The notes beneath the pieces were generated by a model. That model made no database searches, was not told the DNA's origin, and was given only the letters and a program-made list of their open reading frames with translations. The position numbers were made by a program, and so were the translations under genes. From assembly GCA_920105625.2 (NCBI GenBank), contig OV050032.1, forward strand, positions 102,718,542 through 102,782,541: a DNA stretch of 64,000 nt. Direction: 5' to 3'. Shown piece after piece: positions 14,154 through 28,800 of the stretch. How positions within the stretch are numbered: position 1 is the stretch's first letter; the number at the start of each line of letters is the position of its first letter. Source of the stretch: Clusia tigrina. Its lineage: Eukaryota > Arthropoda > Insecta > Diptera > Clusiidae.

Positions 14154-17100
14154 TAACTTTTTACTGGAGCGTCATAAAACCTTGAAATTTTGAAACAATA
14201 AAGTACTCGAGCCTCTTGTCCATTTAAGCCATCGCTCAAAGCTATGCTACCCTAGAGTCCCAAATCAAACACTGATAAAACTTCAAATGGCCCTAACTTC
14301 TATATGGTACGTCCTACACCTATCAAAGTTTGCAACACACAAATGCTTGTAACTTTTTACTGGAGCGTCATAAAACCTTGAAATTTTGAAACAATAAAGT
14401 ACTCGAGCCTCTTGTCCATTTAAGCCATCGCTCAAAGCTATGCTACCCTAGAGTCCCAAATCAAACACTGATAAAACTTCAAATGGCCCTAACTTCTTTA
14501 CGGTACGTCCTACACCTATCAAAGTTTGCAACATACAAATGCTTGTAACTTTTTACTGGAGCGTCATAAAACCTTGAAATTTTGTAACAATGAAGTACCC
14601 GAGACTCTTGTCAATTTAAGCCATCGCTCAAAGCTATGCTACCCTAGAGTCCCAAATCAAACACTGATAAAACTTCAAATGGCCCTAACTTCTATATGGT
14701 ACGTCCTACACCTATCAAAGTTTGCAACACACAAATGCTTGTAACTTTTTACTGGAGCGTCATAAAACCTTGAAATTTTGAAACAATAAAGTACTCGAGC
14801 CTCTTGTCAATTTAAGCCATCGCTCAAAGCTATGCTACCCTAGAGTCCCAAATCAAACACTGATAAAACTTCAAATGGCCCTAATTTCTATATGGTACGT
14901 CCTACACCTATCAAAGTTTGCAACACACAAATGCTTGTAACTTTTTACTGGAGCGTCATAAAACCTTGAAATTTTGAAACAATAAAGTACTCGAGCCTCT
15001 TGTCCATTTAAGCCATCGCTCAAAGCTATGCTACCCTAGAGTCCCAAATCAAACACTGATAAAACTTCAAATGGCCCTAACTTCTTTACGGTACGTCCTA
15101 CACCTATCAAAGTTTGCAACATACAAATGCTTGTAACTTTTTACTGGAGCGTCATAAAACCTTGAAATTTTGTAACAATGAAGTACCCGAGACTCTTGTC
15201 CATTTAAGCCATCGCTCAAAGCTATGCTACCCTAGAGTCCCAAATCAAACACTGATAAAACTTCAAATGGCCCTAACTTCTTTACGGTACGTCCTACACC
15301 TATCAAAGTTTGCAACATACAAATGCTTGTAACTTTTTACTGGAGCGTCATAAAACCTTGAAATTTTGTAACAATGAAGTACCCGAGACTCTTGTCAATT
15401 TAAGCCATCGCTCAAAGCTATGCTACCCTAGAGTCCCAAATCAAACACTGATAAAACTTCAAATGGCCCTAACTTCTATATGGTACGTCCTACACCTATC
15501 AAAGTTTGCAACACACAAATGCTTGTAACTTTTTACTGGAGCGTCATAAAACCTTGAAATTTTGAAACAATAAAGTACTCGAGCCTCTTGTCAATTTAAG
15601 CCATCGCTCAAAGCTATGCTACCCTAGAGTCCCAAATCAAACACTGATAAAACTTCAAATGGCCCTAACTTCTTTACGGTACGTCCTACACCTATCAAAG
15701 TTTGCAACATACAAATGCTTGTAACTTTTTACTGGAGCGTCATAAAACCTTGAAATTTTGTAACAATGAAGTACCCGAGACTCTTGTCCATTTAAGCCAT
15801 CGCTCAAAGCTATGCTACCCTAGAGTCCCAAATCAAACACTGATAAAACTTCAAATGGCCCTAACTTCTTTACGGTACGTCCTACACCTATCAAAGTTTG
15901 CAACATACAAATGCTTGTAACTTTTTACTGGAGCGTCATAAAACCTTGACATTTTGTAACAATGAAGTACCCGAGACTCTTGTCAATTTAAGCCATCGCT
16001 CAAAGCTATGCTACCCTAGAGTCCCAAATCAAACACTGATAAAACTTCAAATGGCCCTAACTTCTATATGGTACGTCCTACACCTATCAAAGTTTGCAAC
16101 ACACAAATGCTTGTAACTTTTTACTGGAGCGTCATAAAACCTTGAAATTTTGTAACAATGAAGTACCCGAGACTCTTGTCAATTTAAGCCATCGCTCAAA
16201 TCTATGCTACCCTAGAGTCCCAAATCAAACACTGATAAAACTTCAAATGGCCCTAACTTCTATATGGTACGTCCTACACCTATCAAAGTTTGCAACACAC
16301 AAATGCTTGTAACTTTTTACTGGAGCGTCATAAAACCTTGAAATTTTGAAACAATAAAGTACTCGAGCCTCTTGTCCATTTAAGCCATCGCTCAAAGCTA
16401 TGTTACCCTAGAGTCCCAAATCAAACACTGATAAAACTTCAAATGGCCCTAACTTCTTTACGGTACGTCCTACACCTATCAAAGTTTGCAACATACAAAT
16501 GCTTGTAACTTTTTACTGGAGCGTCATAAAACCTTGAAATTTTGTAACAATGAAGTACCCGAGACTCTTGTCAATTTAAGCCATCGCTCAAAGCTATGCT
16601 ACCCTAGAGTCCCAAATCAAACACTGATAAAACTTCAAATGGCCCTAACTTCTATATGGTACGTCCTACACCTATCAAAGTTTGCAACACACAAATGCTT
16701 GTAACTTTTTACTGGAGCGTCATAAAACCTTGAAATTTTGAAACAATAAAGTACTCGAGCCTCTTGTCCATTTAAGCCATCGCTCAAAGCTATGCTACCC
16801 TAGAGTCCCAAATCAAACACTGATAAAACTTCAAATGGCCCTAACTTCTATATGGTACGTCCTACACCTATCAAAGTTTGCAACACACAAATGCTTGTAA
16901 CTTTTTACTGGAGCGTCATAAAACCTTGAAATTTTGAAACAATAAAGTACTCGAGCCTCTTGTCCATTTAAGCCATCGCTCAAAGCTATGCTACCCTAGA
17001 GTCCCAAATCAAACACTGATAAAACTTCAAATGGCCCTAACTTCTTTACGGTACGTCCTACACCTATCAAAGTTTGCAACATACAAATGCTTGTAACTTT

Positions 17101-17661
17101 TTACTGGAGCGTCATAAAACCTTGAAATTTTGTAACAATGAAGTACCCGAGACTCTTGTCAATTTAAGCCATCGCTCAAAGCTATGCTACCCTAGAGTCC
17201 CAAATCAAACACTGATAAAACTTCAAATGGCCCTAACTTCTATATGGTACGTCCTACACCTATCAAAGTTTGCAACACACAAATGCTTGTAACTTTTTAC
17301 TGGAGCGTCATAAAACCTTGAAATTTTGAAACAATAAAGTACTCGAGCCTCTTGTCAATTTAAGCCATCGCTCAAAGCTATGCTACCATAGAGTCCCAAA
17401 TCAAACACTGATAAAACTTCAAATGGCCCTAACTTCTTTACGGTACGTCCTACACCTATCAAAGTTTGCAACATACAAATGCTTGTAACTTTTTACTGGA
17501 GCGTCATAAAACCTTGAAATTTTGTAACAATGAAGTACCCGAGACTCTTGTCCATTTAAGCCATCGCTCAAAGCTATGCTACCCTAGAGTCCCAAATCAA
17601 ACACTGATAAAACTTCAAATGGCCCTAACTTCTTTACGGTACGTCCTACACCTATCAAAGT
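12566..17661 (+). repeat. 13-monomer higher-order unit, two tandem copies
   Basis: Copies at about 12566-15113 and 15114-17661 align at an offset of 2548 bp (thirteen monomers). Shared markers include the A units with gtccattt at 12566 and 15114, the ctcaaatctatg unit at 13546 and 16094, and a rare tatgttaccc at about 13854 and 16402. This overlaps the 9-monomer duplication, which points to successive unequal exchanges. Confidence 0.8.
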
Positions 17662-17857
17662 TTGCAACATACAAATGCTTGTAACTTTTTACTGGAGCGT
17701 CATAAAACCTTGAAATTTTGTAACAATGAAGTACCCGAGACTCTTGTCAATTTAAGCCATCGCTCAAAGCTATGCTACCCTAGAGTCCCAAATCAAACAC
17801 TGATAAAACTTCAAATGGCCCTAACTTCTATATGGTACGTCCTACACCTATCAAAGT

Positions 17858-20800
17858 TTGCAACACACAAATGCTTGTAACTTTTTACTGGAGCGTCATA
17901 AAACCTTGAAATTTTGTAACAATGAAGTACCCGAGACTCTTGTCAATTTAAGCCATCGCTCAAAGCTATGCTACCCTAGAGTCCCAAATCAAACACTGAT
18001 AAAACTTCAAATGGCCCTAACTTCTATATGGTACGTCCTACACCTATCAAAGTTTGCAACACACAAATGCTTGTAACTTTTTACTGGAGCGTCATAAAAC
18101 CTTGAAATTTTGAAACAATAAAGTACTCGAGCCTCTTGTCCATTTAAGCCATCGCTCAAAGCTATGCTACCCTAGAGTCCCAAATCAAACACTGATAAAA
18201 CTTCAAATGGCCCTAACTTCTTTACGGTACGTCCTACACCTATCAAAGTTTGCAACATACAAATGCTTGTAACTTTTTACTGGAGCGTCATAAAACCTTG
18301 AAATTTTGTAACAATGAAGTACCCGAGACTCTTGTCAATTTAAGCCATCGCTCAAAGCTATGCTACCCTAGAGTCCCAAATCAAACACTGATAAAACTTC
18401 AAATGGCCCTAACTTCTATATGGTACGTCCTACACCTATCAAAGTTTGCAACACACAAATGCTAGTAACTTTTTACTGGAGCGTCATAAAACCTTGAAAT
18501 TTTGAAACAATAAAGTACTCGAGCCTCTTGTCCATTTAAGCCATCGCTCAAAGCTATGCTACCCTAGAGTCCCAAATCAAACACTGATAAAACTTCAAAT
18601 GGCCCTAACTTCTATATGGTACGTCCTACACCTATCAAAGTTTGCAACACACAAATGCTTGTAACTTTTTACTGGAGCGTCATAAAACCTTGAAATTTTG
18701 AAACAATAAAGTACTCGAGCCTCTTGTCCATTTAAGCCATCGCTCAAAGCTATGCTACCCTAGAGTCCCAAATCAAACACTGATAAAACTTCAAATGGCC
18801 CTAACTTCTTTACGGTACGTCCTACACCTATCAAAGTTTGCAACATACAAATGCTTGTAACTTTTTACTGGAGCGTTATAAAACCTTGAAATTTTGTAAC
18901 AATGAAGTACCCGAGACTCTTGTCAATTTAAGCCATCGCTCAAAGCTATGCTACCCTAGAGTCCCAAATCAAACACTGATAAAACTTCAAATGGCCCTAA
19001 CTTCTTTACGGTACGTCCTACACCTATCAAAGTTTGCAACATACAAATGCTTGTAACTTTTTACTGGAGCGTCATAAAACCTTGAAATTTTGTAACAATG
19101 AAGTACCCGAGACTCTTGTCAATTTAAGCCATCGCTCAAAGCTATGCTACCCTAGAGTCCCAAATCAAACACTGATAAAACTCCAAATGGCCCTAACTTC
19201 TATATGGTACGTCCTACACCTATCAAAGTTTGCAACATACAAATGCTTGTAACTTTTTACTGGAGCGTCATAAAACCTTGAAATTTTGAAACAATAAAGT
19301 ACTCGAACCTCTTGTCAATTTAAGCCATCGCTCAAAGCTATGCTACCCTAGAGTCCCAAATCAAACACTGATAAAACTTCAAATGGCCCTAACTTCTTTA
19401 CGGTACGTCCTACACCTATCAAAGTTTGCAACATACAAATGCTTGTAACTTTTTACTGGAGCGTCATAAAACCTTGAAATTTTGTAACAATGAAGTACCC
19501 GAGACTCTTGTCAATTTAAGCCATCGCTCAAAGCTATGCTACCCTAGAGTCCCAAATCAAACACTGATAAAACTTCAAATGGCCCTAACTTCTTTACGGT
19601 ACGTCCTACACCTATCAAAGTTTGCAACATACAAATGCTTGTAACTTTTTACTGGAGCGTCATAGAACCTTGAAATTTTGTAACAATGAAGTACCCGAGA
19701 CTCTTGTCAATTTAAGCCATCGCTCAAAGCTATGCTACCCTAGAGTCCCAAATCAAACACTGATAAAACTTCAAATGGCCCTAACTTCTTTACGGTACGT
19801 CCTACACCTATCAAAGTTTGCAACATACAAATGCTTGTAACTTTTTACTGGAGCGTCATAAAACCTTGAAATTTTGTAACAATGAAGTACCCGAGACTCT
19901 TGTCAATTTAAGCCATCGCTCAAAGCTATGCTACCCTAGAGTCCCAAATCAAACACTGATAAAACTTCAAATGGCCCTAACTTCTATATGGTACGTCCTA
20001 CACCTATCAAAGTTTGCAACACACAAATGCTTGTAACTTTTTACTGGAGCGTCATAAAACCTTGAAATTTTGAAACAATAAAGTACTCGAGCCTCTTGTC
20101 AATTTAAGCCATCGCTCAAAGCTATGCTACCCTAGAGTCCCAAATCAAACACTGATAAAACTTCAAATGGCCCTAACTTCTTTACGGTACGTCCTACACC
20201 TATCAAAGTTTGCAACATACAAATGCTTGTAACTTTTTACTGGAGCGTCATAAAACCTTGAAATTTTGTAACAATGAAGTACCCGAGACTCTTGTCAATT
20301 TAAGCCATCGCTCAAAGCTATGCTACCCTAGAGTCCCAAATCAAACACTGATAAAACTTCAAATGGCCCTAACTTCTATATGGTACGTCCTACACCTATC
20401 AAAGTTTGCAACACACAAATGCTTGTAACTTTTTACTGGAGCGTCATAAAACCTTGAAATTTTGTAACAATGAAGTACCCGAGACTCTTGTCAATTTAAG
20501 CCATCGCTCAAAGCTATGCTACCCTAGAGTCCCAAATCAAACACTGATAAAACTTCAAATGGCCCTAACTTCTATATGGTACGTCCTACACCTATCAAAG
20601 TTTGCAACACACAAATGCTTGTAACTTTTTACTGGAGCGTCATAAAACCTTGAAATTTTGAAACAATAAAGTACTCGAGCCTCTTGTCCATTTAAGCCAT
20701 CGCTCAAAGCTATGCTACCCTAGAGTCCCAAATCAAACACTGATAAAACTTCAAATGGCCCTAACTTCTTTACGGTACGTCCTACACCTATCAAAGTTTG

Positions 20801-23800
20801 CAACATACAATTGCTTGTAACTTTTTACTGGAGCGTCATAAATCCTTGAAATTTTGTAACAATGAAGTACCCGAGACTCTTGTCAATTTAAGCCATCGCT
20901 CAAAGCTATGCTACCCTAGAGTCCCAAATCAAACACTGATAAAACTTCAAATGGCCCTAACTTCTATATGGTACGTCCTACACCTATCAAAGTTTGCAAC
21001 ACACAAATGCTTGTAACTTTTTACTGGAGCGTCATAAAACCTTGAAATTTTGAAACAATAAAGTACTCGAGCCTCTTGTCCATTTAAGCCATCGCTCAAA
21101 GCTATGCTACCCTAGAGTCCCAAATCAAACACTGATAAAACTTCAAATGGCCCTAACTTCTATATGGTACGTCCTACACCTATCAAAGTTTGCAACACAC
21201 AAATGCTTGTAACTTTTTACTGGAGCGTAATAAAACCTTGAAATTTTGAAACAATAAAGTAGTCGAGCCTCTTGTCCATTTAAGCCATCGCTCAAAGCTA
21301 TGCTACCCTAGAGTCCCAAATCAAACACTGATAAAACTTCAAATGGCCCTAACTTCTTTACGGTACGTCCTACACCTATCAAAGTTTGCAACATACAAAT
21401 GCTTGTAACTTTTTACTGGAGCGTCATTAAACCTTGAAATTTTGTAACGATGAAGTACCCGAGACTCTTGTCAATTTAAGCCATCGCTCAAAGCTATGCT
21501 ACCCTAGAGTCCCAAATCAAACACTGATAAAACTTCAAATGGCCCTAACTTCTATATGGTACGTCCTACACCTATCAAAGTTTGCAACACACAAATGCTT
21601 GTAACTTTTTACTGGAGCGTCATAAAACCTTGAAATTTTGAAACAATAAAGTACTCGAGCCTCTTGTCAATTTAAGCCATCGCTCAAAGCTATGCTACCC
21701 TAGAGTCCCAAATCAAACACTGATAAAACTTCAAATGGCCCTAACTTCTTTACGGTACGTCCTACACCTATCAAAGTTTGCAACATACAAATGCTTGTAA
21801 CTTTTTACTGGAGCTTCATAAAACCTTGAAATTTTGTAACAATGAAGTACCCGAGACTCTTGTCCATTTAAGCCATCGCTCAAAGCTATGCTACCCTAGA
21901 GTCCCAAATCAAACACTGATAAAACTTCAAATGGCCCTAACTTCTTTACGGTACGTCCTACACCTATCAAAGTTTGCAACATACAAATGCTTGTAACTTT
22001 TTACTGGAGCGTCATAAAACCTTGAAATTTTGTAACAATGAAGTACCCGAGACTCTTGTCAATTTAAGCCATCGCTCAAAGCTATGCTACCCTAGAGTCC
22101 CAAATCAAACACTGATAAAACTTCAAATGGCCCTAACTTCTATATGGTACGTCCTACACCTATCAAAGTTTGCAACACACAAATGCTTGTAACTTTTTAC
22201 TGGAGCGTCATAAAACCTTGAAATTTTGAAACAATAAAGTACTCGAGCCTCTTGTCCATTTAAGCCATCGCTCAAAGCTATGCTACCCTAGAGTCCCAAA
22301 TCAAACACTGATAAAACTTCAAATGGCCCTAACTTCTTTACGGTACGTCCTACACCTATCAAAGTTTGCAACATACAAATGCTTGTAACTTTTTACTGGA
22401 GCGTCATAAAACCTTGAAATTTTGTAACAATGAAGTACCCGAGACTCTTGTCAATTTAAGCCATCGCTCAAAGCTATGCTACCCTAGAGTCCCAAATCAA
22501 ACACTGATAAAACTTCAAATGGCCCTAACTTCTATATGGTACGTCCTACACCTATCAAAGTTTGCAACACACAAATGCTTGTAACTTTTTACTGGAGCGT
22601 CATAAAACCTTGAAATTTTGAAACAATAAAGTACTCGAGCCTCTTGTCCATTTAAGCCATCGCTCAAAGCTATGCTACCCTAGAGTCCCAAATCAAACAC
22701 TGATAAAACTTCAAATGGCCCTAACTTCTATATGGTACGTCCTACACCTATCAAAGTTTGCAACACACAAATGCTTGTAACTTTTTACTGGAGCGTCATA
22801 AAACCTTGAAATTTTGAAACAATAAAGTACTCGAGCCTCTTGTCCATTTAAGCCATCGCTCAAAGCTATGCTACCCTAGAGTCCCAAATCAAACACTGAT
22901 AAAACTTCAAATGGCCCTAACTTCTTTACGGTACGTCCTACACCTATCAAAGTTTGCAACATACAAATGCTTGTAACTTTTTACTGGAGCGTCATAAAAC
23001 CTTGAAATTTTGTAACAATGAAGTACCCGAGACTCTTGTCAATTTAAGCCATCGCTCAAAGCTATGCTACCCTAGAGTCCCAAATCAAACACTGATAAAA
23101 CTTCAAATGGCCCTAACTTCTTTACGGTACGTCCTACACCTATCAAAGTTTGCAACATACAAATGCTTGTAACTTTTTACTGGAGCGTCATAAAACCTTG
23201 AAATTTTGTAACAATGAAGTACCCGAGACTCTTGTCAATTTAAGCCATCGCTCAAAGCTATGCTACCCTAGAGTCCCAAATCAAACACTGATAAAACTTC
23301 AAATGGCCCTAACTTCTATATGGTACGTCCTACACCTATCAAAGTTTGCAACATACAAATGCTTGTAACTTTTTACTGGAGCGTCATAAAACCTTGAAAT
23401 TTTGAAACAATAAAGTACTCGAGCCTCTTGTCAATTTAAGCCATCGCTCAAAGCTATGCTACCCTAGAGTCCCAAATCAAACACTGATAAAACTTCAAAT
23501 GGCCCTAACTTCTTTACGGTACGTCCTACACCTATCAAAGTTTGCAACATACAAATGCTTGTAACTTTTTACTGGAGCGTCATAAAACCTTGAAATTTTG
23601 TAACAATGAAGTACCCGAGACTCTTGTCAATTTAAGCCGTCGCTCAAAGCTATGCTACCCTAGAGTCCCAAATCAAACACTGATAAAACATCAAATGGCC
23701 CTAACTTCTTTACGGTACGTCCTACACCTATCAAAGTTTGCAACATACAAATGCTTGTAACTTTTTACTGGAGCGTCATAAAACCTTGAAATTTTGTAAC

Positions 23801-24325
23801 AATGAAGTACCCGAGACTCTTGTCAATTTAAGCCATCGCTCAAAGCTATGCTACCCTAGAGTCCCAAATCAAACACTGATAAAACTTCAAATGGCCCTAA
23901 CTTCTATATGGTACGTCCTACACCTATCAGAGTTTGCAACACACAAATGCTTGTAACTTTTTACTGGAGCGTCATAAAACCTTGAAATTTTGTAACAATG
24001 AAGTACCCGAGACTCTTGTCAATTTAAGCCATCGCTCAAAGCTATGCTACCCTAGAGTCCCAAATCAAACACTGATAAAACTTCAAATGGCCCTAACTTC
24101 TATATGGTACGTCCTACACCTATCAGAGTTTGCAACACACAAATGCTTGTAACTTTTTACTGGAGCGTCATAAAACCTTGAAATTTTGAAACAATAAAGT
24201 ACTCGAGCCTCTTGTCAATTTAAGCCATCGCTCAAAGCTATGCTACCCTAGAGTCCCAAATCAAACACTGATAAAACTTCAAATGGCCCTGACTTCTTTA
24301 CGGTACGTCCTACACCTATCAAAGT
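17858..24325 (+). repeat. 21-monomer-spaced duplication in the satellite
   Basis: A-type units at 17858, 18250, 18838, 19034, 19426, 19622 and 19818 recur at 21974, 22366, 22954, 23150, 23542, 23738 and 23934. The offset is 4116 bp (21 monomers). The pair at 19034 and 23150 shares an unusual combination of tatatgg followed by acatac. Divergence inside the copies is larger than for the 6-mer and 11-mer blocks, so I read this as an older or partly overwritten event. Confidence 0.65.
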
Positions 24326-25893
24326 TTGCCACATACAAATGCTTGTAACTTTTTACTGGAGCGTCATAAAACCTTGAAATTTTGTAACAATGAAGTACCC
24401 GAGACTCTTGTCAATTTAAGCCATCGCTCAAAGCTATGCTACCCTAGAGTCCCAAATCAAACACTGATAAAACTTCAAATGGCCCTAACTTCTATATGGT
24501 ACGTCCTACACCTATCAGAGTTTGCAACACACAAATGCTTGTAACTTTTTACTGGAGCGTCATAAAACCTTGAAATTTTGAAACAATAAAGTACTCGAGC
24601 CTCTTGTCAATTTAAGCCATCGCTCAAAGCTATGCTACCCTAGAGTCCCAAATCAAACACTGATAAAACTTCAAATGGCCCTGACTTCTTTACGGTACGT
24701 CCTACACCTATCAAAGTTTGCCACATACAAATGCTTGTAACTTTTTACTGGAGCGTCATAAAACCTTGAAATTTTGTAACAATGAAGTACCCGAGACTCT
24801 TGTCAATTTAAGCCGTCGCTCAAAGCTATGCTACCCTAGAGTCCCAAATCAAACACTGATAAAACATCAAATGGCCCTAACTTCTTTACGGTACGTCCTA
24901 CACCTATCAAAGTTTGCAACATACAAATGCTTGTAACTTTTTACTGGAGCGTCATAAAACCTTGAAATTTTGTAACAATGAAGTACCCGAGACTCTTGTC
25001 AATTTAAGCCATCGCTCAAAGCTATGCTACCCTAGAGTCCCAAATCAAACACTGATAAAACTTCAAATGGCCCTAACTTCTATATGGTACGTCCTACACC
25101 TATCAGAGTTTGCAACACACAAATGCTTGTAACTTTTTACTGGAGCGTCATAAAACCTTGAAATTTTGAAACAATAAAGTACTCGAGCCTCTTGTCAATT
25201 TAAGCCATCGCTCAAAGCTATGCTACCCTAGAGTCCCAAATCAAACACTGATAAAACTTCAAATGGCCCTGACTTCTTTACGGTACGTCCTACACCTATC
25301 AAAGTTTGCCACATACAAATGCTTGTAACTTTTTACTGGAGCGTCATAAAACCTTGAAATTTTGTAACAATGAAGTACCCGAGACTCTTGTCCATTTAAG
25401 CCATCGCTCAAATCTATGCTACCCTAGAGTCCCAAATCAAACACTGATAAAACTTCAAATGGCCCTAACTTCTTTACGGTACGTCCTACACCTATCAAAG
25501 TTTGCAACATACAAATGCTTGTAACTTTTTACTGGAGCGTCATAAAACCTTGAAATTTTGTAACAATGAAGTACCCGAGACTCTTGTCAATTTAAGCCAT
25601 CGCTCAAAGCTATGCTACCCTAGAGTCCCAAATCAAACACTGATAAAACTTCAAATGGCCCTAACTTCTATATGGTACGTCCTACACCTATCAAAGTTTG
25701 CAACACACAAATGCTTGTAACTTTTTACTGGAGCGTCATAAAACCTTGAAATTTTGTAACAATGAAGTACCCGAGACTCTTGTCAATTTAAGCCATCGCT
25801 CAAAGCTATGCTACCCTAGAGTCCCAAATCAAACACTGATAAAACTTCAAATGGCCCTAACTTCTATATGGTACGTCCTACACCTATCAAAGT
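23542..25893 (+). repeat. 6-monomer higher-order unit, two tandem copies
   Basis: Copies offset by 1176 bp share agccgtcgctc with gataaaacatc (units at 23542 and 24718). Related local variants are tatcagagtttgc (near 23928, 24124, 24516 and 25104), gttttgccacatac-like units (24326, 24718 and 25306) and ggccctgac. These variants are confined to this neighbourhood, so they arose and spread locally. Confidence 0.8.
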
Positions 25894-28800
25894 TTGCAAC
25901 ACACAAATGCTTGTAACTTTTTACTGGAGCGTCATAAAACCTTGAAATTTTGAAACAATAAAGTACTCGAGCCTCTTGTCCATTTTAGCCATCGCTCAAA
26001 GCTATGCTACCCTAGAGTCCCAAATCAAACACTGATAAAACTTCAAATGGCCCTAACTTCTATATGGTACGTCCTACACCTATCAAAGTTTGCAACACAC
26101 AAATGCTTGTAACTTTTTACTGGAGCGTCATAAAACCTTGAAACTTTGAAACAATAAAGTACTCGAGCCTCTTGTCCATTTAAGCCATCGCTCAAAGCTA
26201 TGCTACCCTAGAGTCCCAAATCAAACACTGATAAAATTTCAAATGGCCCTAACTTCTTTACGGTACGTCCTACACCTATCAAAGTTTGCAACATACAAAT
26301 GCTTGTAACTTTTTACTGGAGCGTCATAAAACCTTGAAATTTTGTAACAATGAAGTACCCGAGACTCTTGTCAATTTAAGCTATCGCTCAAAGCTATGCT
26401 ACCCTAGAGTCCCAAATCAAACACTGATAAAACTTCAAATGGCCCTAACTTCTATATGGTACATCCTACACCTATCAAAGTTTGCAACACACAAATGCTT
26501 GTAACTTTTTACTGGAGCGTCATAAAACCTTGAAATTTTTAAACAATAAAGTACTCGAGCCTCTTGTCAATTTAAGCCATCGCTCAAAGCTATGCTACCC
26601 TAGAGTCCCAAATCAAACACTGATAAAACTTCAAATGGCCCTAACTTCTTTACGGTACGTCCTACACCTATCAAAGTTTGCAACATACAAATGCTTGTAA
26701 CTTTTTACTGGAGCGTCATAAAACCTTGAAATTTTGTAACAATGAAATACCCGAGACTCTTGTCCATTTAAGCCATCGCTCAAAGCTATGCTACCCTAGA
26801 GTCCCAAATCAAACACTGATAAAACTTCAAATGGCCCTAACTTCTTTACGGTACGTCCTACACCTATCAAAGTTTGCAACATACAAATGCTTGTAACTTT
26901 TTACTGGAGCGTCATAAAACCTTGAAATTTTGTAACAATGAAGTACCCGAGACTCTTGTCAATTTAAGCCATCGCTCAAAGCTATGCTACCCTAGAGTCC
27001 CAAATCAAACACTGATAAAACTTCAAATGGCCCTAACTTCTTTACGGTACGTCCTACACCTATCAAAGTTTGCAACACACAAATGCTTGTAACTTTTTAC
27101 TGGAGCGTCATAAAACCTTGAAATTTTGAAACAATAAAGTACTCGAGCCTCTTGTCCATTTAAGCCATCGCTCAAAGCTATGCTACCCTAGAGTCCCAAA
27201 TCAAACACTGATAAAACTTCAAATGGCCCTAACTTCTTTACGGTACGTCCTACACCTATCAAAGTTTGCAACATACAAATGCTTGTATCTTTTTACTGGA
27301 GCGTCATAAAACCTTGAAATTTTGTAACAATGAAGTACCCGAGACTCTTGTCAATTTAAGCCATCGCTCAAAGCTATGCTACCCTAGAGTCCCAAATCAA
27401 ACACTGATAAAACTTCAAATGGCCCTAACTTCTATATGGTACGTCCTACACCTATCAAAGTTTGCAACACACAAATGCTTGTAACTTTTTACTGGAGCGT
27501 CATAAAACCTTGAAATTTTGAAACAATAAAGTACTCGAGCCTCTTGTCCATTTAAGCCATCGCTCAAAGCTATGCTACCCTAGAGTCCCAAATCAAACAC
27601 TGATAAAACTTCAAATGGCCCTAACTTCTATATGGTACGTCCTACACCTATCAAAGTTTGCAACACACAAATGCTTGTAACTTTTTACTGGAGCGTCATA
27701 AAACCTTGAAATTTTGAAACAATAAAGTACTCGAGCCTCTTGTCCATTTAAGCCATCGCTCAAAGCTATGCTACCCTAGAGTCCCAAATCAAACACTGAT
27801 AAAACTTCAAATGGCCCTAACTTCTATATGGTACGTCCTACACCTATCAAAGTTTGCAACACACAAATGCTTGTAACTTTTTACTGGAGCGTCATAAAAC
27901 CTTGAAATTTTGAAACAATAAAGTACTCGAGCCTCTTGTCCATTTAAGCCATCGCTCAAAGCTATGCTACCCTAGAGTCCCAAATCAAACACTGATAAAA
28001 CTTCAAATGGCCCTAACTTCTATATGGTACGTCCTACACCTATCAAAGTTTGCAACATACAAATGCTTGTAACTTTTTACTGGAGCGTCATAAAACCTTG
28101 AAATTTTGAAACAATAAAGTACTCGAGCCTCTTGTCAATTTAAGCCATCGCTCAAAGCTATGCTACCCTAGAGTCCCAAATCAAACACTGATAAAACTTC
28201 AAATGGCCCTAACTTCTTTACGGTACGTCCTACACCTATCAAAGTTTGCAACATACAAATGCTTGTAACTTTTTACTGGAGCGTCATAAAACCTTGAAAT
28301 TTTGTAACAATGAAGTACCCGAGACTCTTGTCAATTTAAGCCATCGCTCAAAGCTATGCTACCCTAGAGTCCCAAATCAAACACTGATAAAACTTCAAAT
28401 GGCCCTAACTTCTTTACGGTACGTCCTACACCTATCAAAGTTTGCAACATACAAATGCTTGTAACTTTTTACTGGAGCGTCATAAAACCTTGAAATTTTG
28501 TAACAATGAAGTACCCGAGACTCTTGTCAATTTAAGCCATCGCTCAAAGCTATGCTACCCTAGAGTCCCAAATCAAACACTGATAAAACATCAAATGGCC
28601 CTAACTTCTTTACGGTACGTCCTACACCTATCAAAGTTTGCAACATACAAATGCTTGTAACTTTTTACTGGAGCGTCATAAAACCTTGAAATTTTGTAAC
28701 AATGAAGTACCCGAGACTCTTGTCAATTTAAGCCATCGCTCAAAGCTATGCTACCCTAGAGTCCCAAATCAAACACTGATAAAACTTCAAATGGCCCTAA

